This document shows positions 7,234 to 15,680 of a DNA stretch of 64,000 nucleotides, piece after piece (position 1 is the first letter of the stretch; the number at the start of each line of letters is the position of its first letter). The notes under the pieces are model-generated. The model had not been told where the DNA came from. It worked only from the letters and a program-made list of their open reading frames with translations, and ran no database searches. Location of the stretch: contig CAYXIH010000002.1 in the NCBI GenBank assembly GCA_964465155.1, forward strand, positions 76,982-140,981. Reading direction: 5' to 3'. Made by a program: the position numbers and the translations under genes. The stretch comes from Spiro-02 sp964465155. Its GTDB lineage: Bacteria; Spirochaetota; Spirochaetia; Sphaerochaetales; Sphaerochaetaceae.

Positions 7234-8766
7234 ATGAAAGGTCGAGCAATATCTTTAGTTGCAACAGTATGTGCCATAGGATTGCTTGCAGGTTGTGCCA
7301 GTGGCACCACCAAACAGGAAGTTGATCCGCTTTGCTTCAATTCCGATACGGGATACACGGAGAAAACCATCACCGTCAATGGGACGGACATCACATTCCG
7401 TGCCTATGAGAACATCCAATACCTGACGAACCCCATTGACCCGTCAGGCCAGGTCATGAACTTCTACGTCCCCTCGCAATACTACTCAGATGGGACGGTA
7501 GGACGTTTCGACAGCCAGAGTGCCCCCATATTCTTCCCCAACAGCATTGGTGGCTATATGCCGTCAACACCAGCCGTGCCCTCGCTGCAGGGCTCCATCG
7601 ATGCCCTCACCAGTAGAGCAGGCCTCGCTGGCGGTGCACAGACAGGACAACCCAATGCCTCGTTGTATGCCCTGATGAAGGGGTATGTGGTGGCGGCTCC
7701 TGGAACCCGCGGGAGGACCAGTACCGCAGCCGATGGCACCTACATTGGCAAGGCTCCTGCTGCCTTGATCGACCTGAAGGCCGCTGTGCGGTATCTGCAC
7801 TACAACGATGCACTGATGCCTGGCGATGCGACGAAGATCATATCCAACGGCACGAGTGCCGGTGGTGCCATGTCGTTGTTGCTGGGTGCAACGGGAGACA
7901 GCGCCGAGTATGATGCATACCTGCGCGAGGTGGGTGCAGCAGATGCTTCAGATGCCATCTTTGCCGCCTCGGTCTATTGCCCGATCACCAACTTGGACAA
8001 TGCCGACATGGCATACGAGTGGATCTTCCAAGGAAACAATGACTACTCAATGATGGATTTTGCCGTGGTGGACGGAAAGTTCCAACGCAATATGGTCAAG
8101 GGAACATTGGATGCGCAGCAGATAGAGTATTCCAACGAGCTTGCCAAGATGTTCCCTGCCTACCTGCAGTCGCTGCAGCTGCGTGACGAACAGGGCAACC
8201 TGCTGACCGTCTCGGACGACCGGACAGGGAGCTTCACCAACTACATGGAGTCAGTCCTGGCTGCCTCTGCACAATATGCACTCACCGGCGGAACCGACTT
8301 CTCCGGAGTCGATTGGGTCACCACGGACGGTCAGAATGTGCAGGATGTCGATTTCGAGGGGTACCGCATGGCTCAGCAGCGGATGAAGCCCACGATTGCA
8401 TTCGACTCGGTGATGGTCACCAATCCTGAGAACAGTGAATTTGGCACGGCTGACATCAATGCGCTGCACTTCACCGAATTCTCGCTTCTGCGTGACGAGG
8501 CGGGGGTGGGGATAGCCAATGAAGAGATCATCCGGATGCTGAACCCGATGTACTATATAGATGATCCTGGTGCCACGGTCTGTGACAACTGGAGGATCCG
8601 GGTAGGGGAGGCTGATGCCAATACTGCACTGACCATCTCGGCCATGCTCACCCTCAAACTCCGCAATGCCGGGCATGCAGTGGACTACTTCGTTCCATGG
8701 GGTGTCGGCCATGCGGGAGACTACGACTTGGAGCAGTTGTTTGGATGGATTGATGCATTGGTATAA
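7234..8766 (+). CDS. Tannase/feruloyl-esterase type lipoprotein (subtype B tannase-like)
   Basis: A 510-residue alpha/beta hydrolase. The ATG at 7234 follows GGAGGTATATCGAA. Residues 1-21 are a lipoprotein signal ending Leu-Leu-Ala-Gly-Cys, so the enzyme is probably tethered at Cys21 outside the cytoplasm. Gly-Thr-Ser-Ala-Gly-Gly at 206-211 is the nucleophile elbow (Ser208) and is followed by the Tyr-Cys-Pro-Ile-Thr-Asn-Leu segment typical of the TanB group of Lactobacillus plantarum. His493 in Gly-Val-Gly-His-Ala-Gly-Asp-Tyr is the likely catalytic histidine; the Asp lies near Arg-Val-Gly-Glu-Ala-Asp. Such enzymes cleave galloyl or other phenolic esters. The exact substrate is inferred from family only. 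A hairpin terminator follows. Confidence 0.8.
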   Translation: MKGRAISLVATVCAIGLLAGCASGTTKQEVDPLCFNSDTGYTEKTITVNGTDITFRAYENIQYLTNPIDPSGQVMNFYVPSQYYSDGTVGRFDSQSAPIFFPNSIGGYMPSTPAVPSLQGSIDALTSRAGLAGGAQTGQPNASLYALMKGYVVAAPGTRGRTSTAADGTYIGKAPAALIDLKAAVRYLHYNDALMPGDATKIISNGTSAGGAMSLLLGATGDSAEYDAYLREVGAADASDAIFAASVYCPITNLDNADMAYEWIFQGNNDYSMMDFAVVDGKFQRNMVKGTLDAQQIEYSNELAKMFPAYLQSLQLRDEQGNLLTVSDDRTGSFTNYMESVLAASAQYALTGGTDFSGVDWVTTDGQNVQDVDFEGYRMAQQRMKPTIAFDSVMVTNPENSEFGTADINALHFTEFSLLRDEAGVGIANEEIIRMLNPMYYIDDPGATVCDNWRIRVGEADANTALTISAMLTLKLRNAGHAVDYFVPWGVGHAGDYDLEQLFGWIDALV

Positions 8767-8787
8767 TAACTTGTGCCAGGTATAAGA

Positions 8788-8820
8788 AACGGGTCCCTTG
8801 GTTGTTCCAAGAGACCCGTT
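8788..8820. terminator. Rho-independent hairpin between convergent genes
   Basis: AACGGGTC (8788-8795) and GACCCGTT (8813-8820) pair, and the stem continues through TTGG/CCAA around a short loop. It lies between the tannase-like gene and the convergent InlB-repeat lipoprotein gene. Confidence 0.75.
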
Positions 8821-8840
8821 GTATTCAATATTGCTTGTTG

Positions 8841-10583
8841 TTACTTTGAGATCGGTGCGCTGACCAATACCCAGACACCACCTTGTGCATCTTCCCAGTA
8901 CTCGACGACCTGCCGGTACTTCACGATCATGCTGAAGGAGTCCAATGTCTCGGAATCGCTGTTGAAGTCAGCCACTGCCTTGATGGTATCGATGGCACCC
9001 TTGGCAGTCTTGGTGTTTGCATAGAGGTTTGCATCGATCGTGCTGAGCATGCTGTTGATCTCATTGCCAAAGTCGGTGGTGTGGAGGTTGAACGCAACGC
9101 TCACGCCATTCCACTTGGCGAATTCGATCAGGGCACGCTTCTCAGCCTCCTGCAACGATGCGTAGAAGTCACCCTGCATGGCATACCCCTTCTCATAATG
9201 GAGGCTGGCTGTGTCGGCTGGAAGTGCCACGACCCAGTCTGGGCGGATGATGCCATCCTTGCCCAAGATGGTCAGCGACTGCTGGTGTACCGTTGCAAAC
9301 CCTACGGGGATTTCACCCTTGTGGAATACTGCATAGTACATCTTGTCGCCCATGCTTCCCTGCTCGATGGTCACGGGATTGATGAGGTTTCCCTCGTTGT
9401 CACCTTCGGTAACCCACCCAGCGAATACGCAGTTCTTCTTGAAGGGGTTGTTCAGCTGGAAGGTCTCAGTCTCGATGGTGTAGGAATCCTTGTTGGTCGC
9501 ACCATAGCGGAAGGCACCGCCGTTGAGGTCATACTCGAGGGAATAGACAACCGGGTCCCATGATGCATGGATGGTGATGGCGGCGGGGACGTTTGCAAGC
9601 AGCTCCTCGACAGTGGGTGTGAAATACCAGCCCCCGAAGGAGTAGGCTGTCCGCGCGGGCTGCAGCTTGGCAACACTTGCATAGACTGTCTCGAAGTTCT
9701 CGATGTTGTATGTTGCGGGAACTACCGTGTCTGCTGCGAATGAGCCATTGTCGAGGTCAAACGTGATCTGGTACTCGATTGGCGACCAGATTGCCTCGAT
9801 CTCCAAGTCGGACGTGACATAGTCCAGGATGTACTTGGTCGTGGGCTGATCTTCTGTGCCGGTGAGCTTCCATCCCACGAAGTTGTAGAAATCCCTGACG
9901 GGGTTGGCCAGTGGCTGCTGCTGCACTAGGACATCGACCGTGGCAGGGTTCTCGGAACCTGCGGGCAAATACCCTCCGTTGAGGATATAGGTGACAGAGT
10001 ATTCTACCGGTTCCCATACGGCGATCATCTGCTTGTCGCCGGTGGTCCCCTTGATGATCGTGTAGTGGGCGTTTGCCGTGTCGACAGGTTCGCCTTCCGT
10101 GATCCACCCCTTGAACGTATAGCCGTCCAAGATGGGGTTGATGAGGCTGAACTCATCGTCGACCGTATACGTCAGCCGATTGGTCTCTGGGATAGTTTCT
10201 GTTACTACCTCTTCTTCCTCATACAAATACCCTGTCTCGTCGTACGCAAGGGTATACTCGATGATCTTCCAATTGGCAGTGAACTGCAGGTTCTGCAGTG
10301 CCGTCGTATCGACCAGCATTACCAGGGATGGGTCGGTTCCCGCTCCCACGGTCCATCCGGTGAAGTCGTATCCAGTGCGGATGGGATTGGCCAGCGTGAA
10401 CGAAGGATCTTCGGCGCTATACGAGCTGGGATTGATCTTTGCATCCTCAGCATACGTTCCTCCTGCCAGGTCATACGTCAGTGCGTATACTTGGGGAGCC
10501 TCAATTGCTGTTGTTGTTGTAGTACAAGATGTGAAACAGAGCAGTACGAGTGTAAGCAGGGTAAGATACATGTGTTTCTTCAT
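8841..10583 (-). CDS. InlB B-repeat lipoprotein with LPP20-like C-terminal domain
   Basis: A 580-residue surface lipoprotein. The start at 10583 follows AGGGGG. The signal ends in Phe-Thr-Ser-Cys, so Cys20 is lipidated. Residues about 33-420 contain five InlB B-type repeats (Listeria-Bacteroides repeat) of about 65-80 residues, each ending in an aromatic-x-Phe-x-Gly-Trp signature: GYDFTGW, GYTFKGW, FYNFVGW, AYSFGGW and CVFAGW. The last about 150 residues form a different domain with Ala-Glu-Lys-Arg-Ala-Leu-Ile-Glu-Phe, reminiscent of LPP20-type lipoproteins. A role in adhesion or surface structure is inference from the repeat family. Confidence 0.75.
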   Translation of the reverse strand: MKKHMYLTLLTLVLLCFTSCTTTTTAIEAPQVYALTYDLAGGTYAEDAKINPSSYSAEDPSFTLANPIRTGYDFTGWTVGAGTDPSLVMLVDTTALQNLQFTANWKIIEYTLAYDETGYLYEEEEVVTETIPETNRLTYTVDDEFSLINPILDGYTFKGWITEGEPVDTANAHYTIIKGTTGDKQMIAVWEPVEYSVTYILNGGYLPAGSENPATVDVLVQQQPLANPVRDFYNFVGWKLTGTEDQPTTKYILDYVTSDLEIEAIWSPIEYQITFDLDNGSFAADTVVPATYNIENFETVYASVAKLQPARTAYSFGGWYFTPTVEELLANVPAAITIHASWDPVVYSLEYDLNGGAFRYGATNKDSYTIETETFQLNNPFKKNCVFAGWVTEGDNEGNLINPVTIEQGSMGDKMYYAVFHKGEIPVGFATVHQQSLTILGKDGIIRPDWVVALPADTASLHYEKGYAMQGDFYASLQEAEKRALIEFAKWNGVSVAFNLHTTDFGNEINSMLSTIDANLYANTKTAKGAIDTIKAVADFNSDSETLDSFSMIVKYRQVVEYWEDAQGGVWVLVSAPISK

Positions 10584-10692
10584 AAGAACCCCCTATCGAT
10601 TCTGCTGTCAGCATACTCCATAACCCCAACGGAGAAAAGAAGGAGCCTTTCTCATTTTCCCATATATCTTGCACTTGGGAGGGAAAATTTTC

Positions 10693-11607
10693 CTAGAGCG
10701 TGCGCATGGGGAGGATTTCGCTGTTGCACAACATCTCGATCTGCATCAGGTCGGCCACTGGGCAGGTATCTGCCAAGGCAGCGGTTGCCTGTGCCACATA
10801 GATGGCATCCATCAGCGCATCGCCACGGCCTGTTGCCCATGCAAAGGCGGCGCTGAGCAGCTCGCCGTTGCAATCCTTCGGTCCTTGGCTGAAGGGACCG
10901 ACATACAACCCCTGCTGGGAGTCGACGTAGTAGAGGCCCCCGTCATCCAGCGGCATGAGGACCCGCTGTACGCCACGGGTAAGAAACCAACGCCCAGCCT
11001 TTGCTGCCGCAGCGTCGTCTGTGACCGCAATGCCCGTCAATTGGGACGCCACCGCTTGGCTGGGGGTGATCATGTCCAGCATGCTGTACATGGAGGTGGG
11101 GTAGGTTGCTCCAAGCCGGGGATTGAACGAGATGCTCTTTCCCCCCTTGCGGGCGATCTCCTTGGCTGCCAGGGCAGTCTCCTCGTCCACATCCCCCTGC
11201 AGCAGCAATACATCGCACCGCCTGATCGCCTCCGCATGGGAACGGACGAACATCCCGTTGATCGCTGTGTTTGCCCCTTCGAAGCATATGGTTGTGCTTC
11301 CTTGCCCCGAGGAGGTGTTCACCAGCAGCCCGGTGGTCCCCTGTTGCTGGATGGTGATGTCCTGCACCCCAATGCGGGCCTTGCGCAGGAGCTCGATGCA
11401 CGACTTGCCGTTGCTGTCGTCCCCCACCTGCCCAATGAAGGTGACGCGTGCCCCCAAGGAGGCAAGGGTTGTTGCGATCATGGCTCCCTGCCCGGCAATG
11501 GAGGTGCGCACCGATTGTGCGGTGACACCATCCCCGCAGGCGGGGATGGTCGCTGTGGTGATATCCAATGAGTGGTAGAGGCTACCCAATACGCAGTACG
11601 TGTGCAT
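10693..11607 (-). CDS. PfkB-family (ribokinase-like) sugar kinase, atypical active site
   Basis: A 304-residue ribokinase fold protein. The PfkB pattern is clear: an N-terminal Gly-Gln-Gly-Ala-Met-Ile-Ala substrate segment, then Phe-Ile-Gly-Gln-Val-Gly-Asp-Asp-x-x-Gly near residue 57-67. The second PfkB signature, normally Gly-Ala-Gly-Asp with a catalytic Asp, aligns with Cys-Asn-Gly-Glu at 246-249, so Glu249 takes the place of the catalytic base. The start at 11607 has no Shine-Dalgarno site; the in-frame extension to 11724 would overlap the divergent dehydrogenase gene and lacks family similarity. Substrate is unknown. Confidence 0.7.
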   Translation of the reverse strand: MHTYCVLGSLYHSLDITTATIPACGDGVTAQSVRTSIAGQGAMIATTLASLGARVTFIGQVGDDSNGKSCIELLRKARIGVQDITIQQQGTTGLLVNTSSGQGSTTICFEGANTAINGMFVRSHAEAIRRCDVLLLQGDVDEETALAAKEIARKGGKSISFNPRLGATYPTSMYSMLDMITPSQAVASQLTGIAVTDDAAAAKAGRWFLTRGVQRVLMPLDDGGLYYVDSQQGLYVGPFSQGPKDCNGELLSAAFAWATGRGDALMDAIYVAQATAALADTCPVADLMQIEMLCNSEILPMRTL

Positions 11608-11616
11608 ACGTGCGAT

Positions 11617-11644
11617 TGAATACTGTTTCGCATCTATTTGTAAA
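11617..11644 (-). promoter_or_regulatory. Promoter of the PfkB gene
   Basis: On the minus strand TTTACA (11644-11639) and TATTCA (11622-11617) are 16 bp apart. The start codon lies 9 nt downstream of the -10 box with no ribosome-binding site, again predicting a leaderless or nearly leaderless mRNA. Confidence 0.4.
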
Positions 11645-11707
11645 GGCTGATGGAGGTATCCGATGGAGGTTTTCATCAGTATATTCAATATGACAAGGAG
11701 AGAACTG

Positions 11708-12760
11708 ATGAAGAAGACCATCAAGGTAGCATTCTACGACACCAAACCATACGACCGGGTGTGGTTCGACAAGATGAAGGATATGTTCCCTGACTATCCG
11801 CTGGACATCATGTACTTCGAGATGAAGCTCAATGAGAAGAGTGCCTCCACCACCGCCGGATATGATGTGGTATGCGCCTTCGTCAACGACGACATTGATG
11901 CGTCGGTCATCGATACCATGGTAGCCGGGGGAGTGAAGCTGTTGGCCATGCGGTGCGCAGGGTACAACAACATCGACTTCCAGGAGGCCTTTGGCAAGCT
12001 GCACGTGGTGCGCGTCCCTGCCTATTCCCCCTATGCCGTGGCTGAGTTCGCCATGGCGCTGCTGCTTGAGGTGGCGCGCCGCCTGCAGCATGCATATGTG
12101 CGCACGCGTGAGTTCAACTTCACCCTCAGTGGGCTGGTTGGCTTCGATCTCCATGGAAAGACTGTCGGAGTTATCGGAACTGGCAAGATCGGGCGGGTGT
12201 TCATCGACATCTGCAAGGGCTTTGGCATGAATGTCATTGCCTACGACCCCTATCCTGCAGCCGACCTAGGAGTCCCCTTTGTATCGGTGGAGGAGCTGTG
12301 CAAGCAGGCAGACATCATCTCGTTGCATTGCCCGCTGACGCCCCAGACCAAGCACCTGATCAATGCGCATACCCTCTCCCTGATGAAGGACGGAGTGTAT
12401 ATCATCAACACATCCCGTGGTGCCCTGATCGAGAGCGAGGCATTGCTCGAGGCGATCAAGAGCAAGAAAGTCGGTGGTGCTGGATTGGATGTCTATGAGG
12501 AGGAGGGCGACCTCTTCTACGAGGACATGTCCTCTGCCGTGGTCACCGACGATGTGCTTGCCGTGCTGATCTCACAGCCCAATGTGGTGGTCACTGGCCA
12601 CCAGGCGTTCCTGACCAATGAAGCGCTGCAGAACATTGCAGAGGCGACGATCACCAGCATCAAGCAATACTTTGCCGACGAGCCGTTGCCCAATGAGATC
12701 TGCTACAACTGCATCGAGAGCAAGCATTGTGCGAAGGACCATGTGCATAGGTGTTTCTAA
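11708..12760 (+). CDS. ldhA: D-lactate dehydrogenase (2-hydroxyacid dehydrogenase family)
   Basis: A 350-residue NAD-dependent D-2-hydroxyacid dehydrogenase that would interconvert pyruvate and D-lactate in fermentation. ATG 11708 follows AAGGAG; the open frame from 11663 lacks a site. The Rossmann motif Gly-Val-Ile-Gly-Thr-Gly-Lys-Ile-Gly is present, the catalytic Arg sits in Asn-Thr-Ser-Arg-Gly-Ala, and the catalytic His in Thr-Gly-His-Gln-Ala-Phe. Arg-Cys-Ala-Gly-Tyr-Asn-Asn-Ile-Asp is typical of the D-LDH subgroup. The chain ends in a tail of about 20 residues with four Cys and three His. The symbol is by family; activity on other 2-keto acids is possible. Confidence 0.85.
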   Translation: MKKTIKVAFYDTKPYDRVWFDKMKDMFPDYPLDIMYFEMKLNEKSASTTAGYDVVCAFVNDDIDASVIDTMVAGGVKLLAMRCAGYNNIDFQEAFGKLHVVRVPAYSPYAVAEFAMALLLEVARRLQHAYVRTREFNFTLSGLVGFDLHGKTVGVIGTGKIGRVFIDICKGFGMNVIAYDPYPAADLGVPFVSVEELCKQADIISLHCPLTPQTKHLINAHTLSLMKDGVYIINTSRGALIESEALLEAIKSKKVGGAGLDVYEEEGDLFYEDMSSAVVTDDVLAVLISQPNVVVTGHQAFLTNEALQNIAEATITSIKQYFADEPLPNEICYNCIESKHCAKDHVHRCF

Positions 12761-12887
12761 TTGATTCTGACCAGATGGAGGGCGCCCGTTGCTGCAGCTT
12801 GTCCATGTTGTTCACTCAGTGTTGATTGATACCCGCTGATTGGCATGGCAAACGGGGCATGGGTGCTTCGAGAACTGGATATGAATA

Positions 12888-12914
12888 GGGGTCGACGGCG
12901 TTGCCGGCGACCCC
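12888..12914. terminator. Rho-independent hairpin between ldhA and mscL
   Basis: GGGGTCG (12888-12894) and CGACCCC (12908-12914), with further pairing of CCGGC-type bases inside and a T-rich run after. It serves the two convergent genes. The 127 bases before it hold no recognisable gene. Confidence 0.7.
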
Positions 12915-12923
12915 TTTCCTTTG

Positions 12924-13382
12924 TTATTTGGTCTCCTGCTTCTTCAGCAGGTCCCTGATCTCGCCCAGCAGGACGATGTCCTGGGGTGGGGCAGGGGGAG
13001 CTACTGGAGCTGCGGCTACCGGTGGCTCGTTCTTCTTGCGTTCGGCTTCGAGCGTTGCCCGGGCCTTGTTGAACGACCGTACCATGATGAATACCACCAG
13101 TGCGATCAGCAGGAAGTTGATGATCTTCTGGATGAAGTTTCCATAGTTGAGGGTCACTGCAGCGGCTGTTTCCGTCGCTGGGTGGATGACCCATGCCAAG
13201 TCGGCGAAATTTACCCCCCCGATGATGACGCCGATGACCGGCATGACGATGTCGTTGACCAACGACTGCACGATTGCTGTGAATGCCGTGCCGACGATGA
13301 TACCGACAGCCATGTCCATGACGTTCCCACGTGTGATGAACGCCTTGAAGTCACTCCAAAAAGTGCCTGTATGCTTGCCCAT
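12924..13382 (-). CDS. mscL: Large-conductance mechanosensitive channel MscL
   Basis: A 152-residue inner-membrane channel that opens under membrane tension to release solutes on osmotic downshock. The start at 13382 follows GGGGAGG. The N-terminal amphipathic helix is followed by Gly-Asn-Val-Met-Asp-Met-Ala-Val-Gly-Ile-Ile-Val-Gly (TM1 pore helix), the loop with Asn-Tyr-Gly, and TM2. The tail is a Pro/Ala-rich linker then a short helix with Leu-Leu-Gly-Glu-Ile-Arg-Asp-Leu-Leu-Lys, the usual C-terminal bundle. Length is normal for the family. Confidence 0.95.
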   Translation of the reverse strand: MGKHTGTFWSDFKAFITRGNVMDMAVGIIVGTAFTAIVQSLVNDIVMPVIGVIIGGVNFADLAWVIHPATETAAAVTLNYGNFIQKIINFLLIALVVFIMVRSFNKARATLEAERKKNEPPVAAAPVAPPAPPQDIVLLGEIRDLLKKQETK

Positions 13383-13403
13383 TCGCAAACCTCCCCACGA
13401 GTC

Positions 13404-15662
13404 TTATTCCTGGTTATCCAGGGGTTTCTTCAATACTGCCTTGCGTACGGTCTTCACCTGGCTGGTGGCACGCTGGGCTTGCACCTTCTTGTGCCTGATC
13501 AGGTAGCACTTGTGGATCTTCATGTCCCGCTTGAAGTCATCCCCAATGGTCTTGACGGTGATGTCCTCTACGTCGAACTGCTCCGACAGAGCCTCGTCCA
13601 GCTCGAACTTGCGGAAGTTGTTGGAGAAGATCAGGGTGCCGTCCTTGTCCAGGTGCATCATGCAGGCACGCACCAGCTTGACCTGGTCGCGGTCCACGTC
13701 GAAGTCCCTCTTGCCCTTGCTGTTGCTGAACGTGGGGGGATCACAGAAGATCAGGTCGAACTTGTCATAGGTCTCGAACAGCCAGTCGATGCAGTCGTTG
13801 CGGAAGAAGAAGTGGTTCATCCCGGTGAACCCGTTGTTCTCCATGTTCTTGATCGACCAGTCCAGGTAGGTGCTGGAGGCGTCTACGCTGACGGTGCTCA
13901 GCGCCCCGCCTGCGGCGGCATGGACGGTTGCGGTGGATGTATAGGAGAAGAGGTTGAGGAACCGCTTGCCCTTTGCCATCTGCATGATCATCTCACGCAC
14001 CGGGCGGTGGTCGAGGAAAATGCCAGTGTCCAGGTAGTCTGTGAAGTTGACCATGAAGCGCAGTCCATGCTCACGCATGAGGAAGAAGCGGTTGGAGGCT
14101 CCCATCTTCTCGTATTGGCTGGTACCCTTTTGGGGTGTGCGCTGCTTGACGAAGATGTTCTCCCTGTCGATTCCGGTGACCCGTTCCACCGCATCCACCA
14201 GCTCCTCGAGCCTGCGCAGTGCATCCTCGGTGGGGATGGAGGCCGGTGGTGCATACTCCTGCAGGGAGATCCACTTGCCTTCGTAGAGGTCCACGGCAGC
14301 GGAGTACTCTGGCATGTCGGCGTCATAGATGCGGTAGCTGGTCACTCCCTGCTGCTCCATCAGGGGCTTGAGGGTCGCAAGGTTCTTCTTCAGGCGGTTC
14401 GCAGCCATCTCGGCGCCTGGCGTCAGTGGTGCAGCAAGGCGTTCGAGCTTGCGCTGCATGGCCTTGTCGATCATCTCCTGGCGTTCTTTCTCGGAGAATA
14501 CATAATAGTGGGCGATCTGGCACGGGACCCCGCCGCTGATGACCGTATTGGTCCTGTTGGGCTTCATGTCCACAAAGGAGAGCAGCTGTTGGTCGCCACA
14601 GAGGATGGAGATCCTCCACCCGCCAAAGAGGGTGTTGAACTGTCGTCCGATGGTGATGTACAGCGACTCGATGCTCTCTCCGCCGGTCATCCGCATCCCA
14701 TATGGGGGATCGGTGACAATGCACCCCTTGGGAGCGGGTACATCGGCAGGAGTCAGGTCACGCACGTCTTTCTGTGCAAACTGGATGAACTGGCCAACGC
14801 CAGCTGCATCTGCATTCGCCTTGGCAATTGCGACAGCCTTGGCGTCGCTGTCCCAGCCATAGAGGGAGAGCTGCTTCTGCATGCCAATCTCGCGGCGTGC
14901 AATTGCTTCGTCCTCTATTTCCTCCCACAAGTCGGGGTCGTGGATCGGCAGGCGGTAGAATGCGAACTTGGAGGAGTTGAGGAGCCCAGGGGCCGTATCG
15001 GTGGCCATCCATGCTGCCTCGATGACGATCGTGCCCGATCCGCAGAATGGGTCGAGCAACGGCTCCACCCCCTCCTCGGAGGTGATGGTCTTCTTCCAGT
15101 CGGAGCGGTACAGCAGGGCCGCGGCGAGGTACTCGCTCATCACGGCGTCCGTCTGTCCCTTGCGGTAGCCGCGCTTGTGCATCGAACGGCCGGAGAAGTC
15201 GACGTACCAAACCACCCGTTCCCCATCCACATGGATATGGAACGTCACGTCAGGATTGTCGCGGTCGACATTTGGGCGTTCGCCGTCGAAGGCGCCACGG
15301 ATGCGGTCGACGACCGCATCCTTGACCTTCAGCGCAGCAAAATGTGAATTGCGCAGCCATCTGCAGTTGGAGACCGTCTCGGAGACCGAGAATGTCTTGT
15401 CGGGGCTCAGCCAGTTCTCCCATGGAATCTGCATGGATGACTCATACAGCTCATCCGTGCTGGTTACCGACTCGTCCTCGAACAGGGCGAGCATCAGCCG
15501 CGTCGCAATGCGCGACCAGAGGCAGAAACGATAGGCTGTGGCCAGGTCGGCTTCGAATTCGACGCCGCCACCGGTCACATGTACGTCTGGAGACCCGGCT
15601 TGCCGGGCCTCCATCTCAACAAGGTCATTCTGGTTTGCAGAAGCCGTCGCATAGAAAATCAT
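13404..15662 (-). CDS. rlmL: Bifunctional 23S rRNA methyltransferase RlmKL
   Basis: A 752-residue fusion of two SAM-dependent methyltransferases that, in the family, modify 23S rRNA at G2445 (N2, RlmL half) and G2069 (N7, RlmK half). A THUMP domain occupies the first about 160 residues. The RlmL half has Asp-Pro-Phe-Cys-Gly-Ser-Gly-Thr and the catalytic Thr-Asp-Pro-Pro-Tyr-Gly. The RlmK half has Phe-Leu-Asn-Leu-Phe-Ser-Tyr-Thr and Cys-Asp-Pro-Pro-Thr-Phe. The start at 15662 follows CAGGAG. It lies 18 bp downstream of hslO on the same strand and is probably cotranscribed with it. Confidence 0.93.
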   Translation of the reverse strand: MIFYATASANQNDLVEMEARQAGSPDVHVTGGGVEFEADLATAYRFCLWSRIATRLMLALFEDESVTSTDELYESSMQIPWENWLSPDKTFSVSETVSNCRWLRNSHFAALKVKDAVVDRIRGAFDGERPNVDRDNPDVTFHIHVDGERVVWYVDFSGRSMHKRGYRKGQTDAVMSEYLAAALLYRSDWKKTITSEEGVEPLLDPFCGSGTIVIEAAWMATDTAPGLLNSSKFAFYRLPIHDPDLWEEIEDEAIARREIGMQKQLSLYGWDSDAKAVAIAKANADAAGVGQFIQFAQKDVRDLTPADVPAPKGCIVTDPPYGMRMTGGESIESLYITIGRQFNTLFGGWRISILCGDQQLLSFVDMKPNRTNTVISGGVPCQIAHYYVFSEKERQEMIDKAMQRKLERLAAPLTPGAEMAANRLKKNLATLKPLMEQQGVTSYRIYDADMPEYSAAVDLYEGKWISLQEYAPPASIPTEDALRRLEELVDAVERVTGIDRENIFVKQRTPQKGTSQYEKMGASNRFFLMREHGLRFMVNFTDYLDTGIFLDHRPVREMIMQMAKGKRFLNLFSYTSTATVHAAAGGALSTVSVDASSTYLDWSIKNMENNGFTGMNHFFFRNDCIDWLFETYDKFDLIFCDPPTFSNSKGKRDFDVDRDQVKLVRACMMHLDKDGTLIFSNNFRKFELDEALSEQFDVEDITVKTIGDDFKRDMKIHKCYLIRHKKVQAQRATSQVKTVRKAVLKKPLDNQE

Positions 15663-15680
15663 AGAGTCTCCTGTGGTTCG

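Noticed and set aside
12921..15347. 808-codon open frame on the plus strand opposite rlmL
   Set aside because: It lies wholly antisense to a well-supported gene, has no family similarity and has the skewed composition of a shadow frame in G+C-rich DNA.
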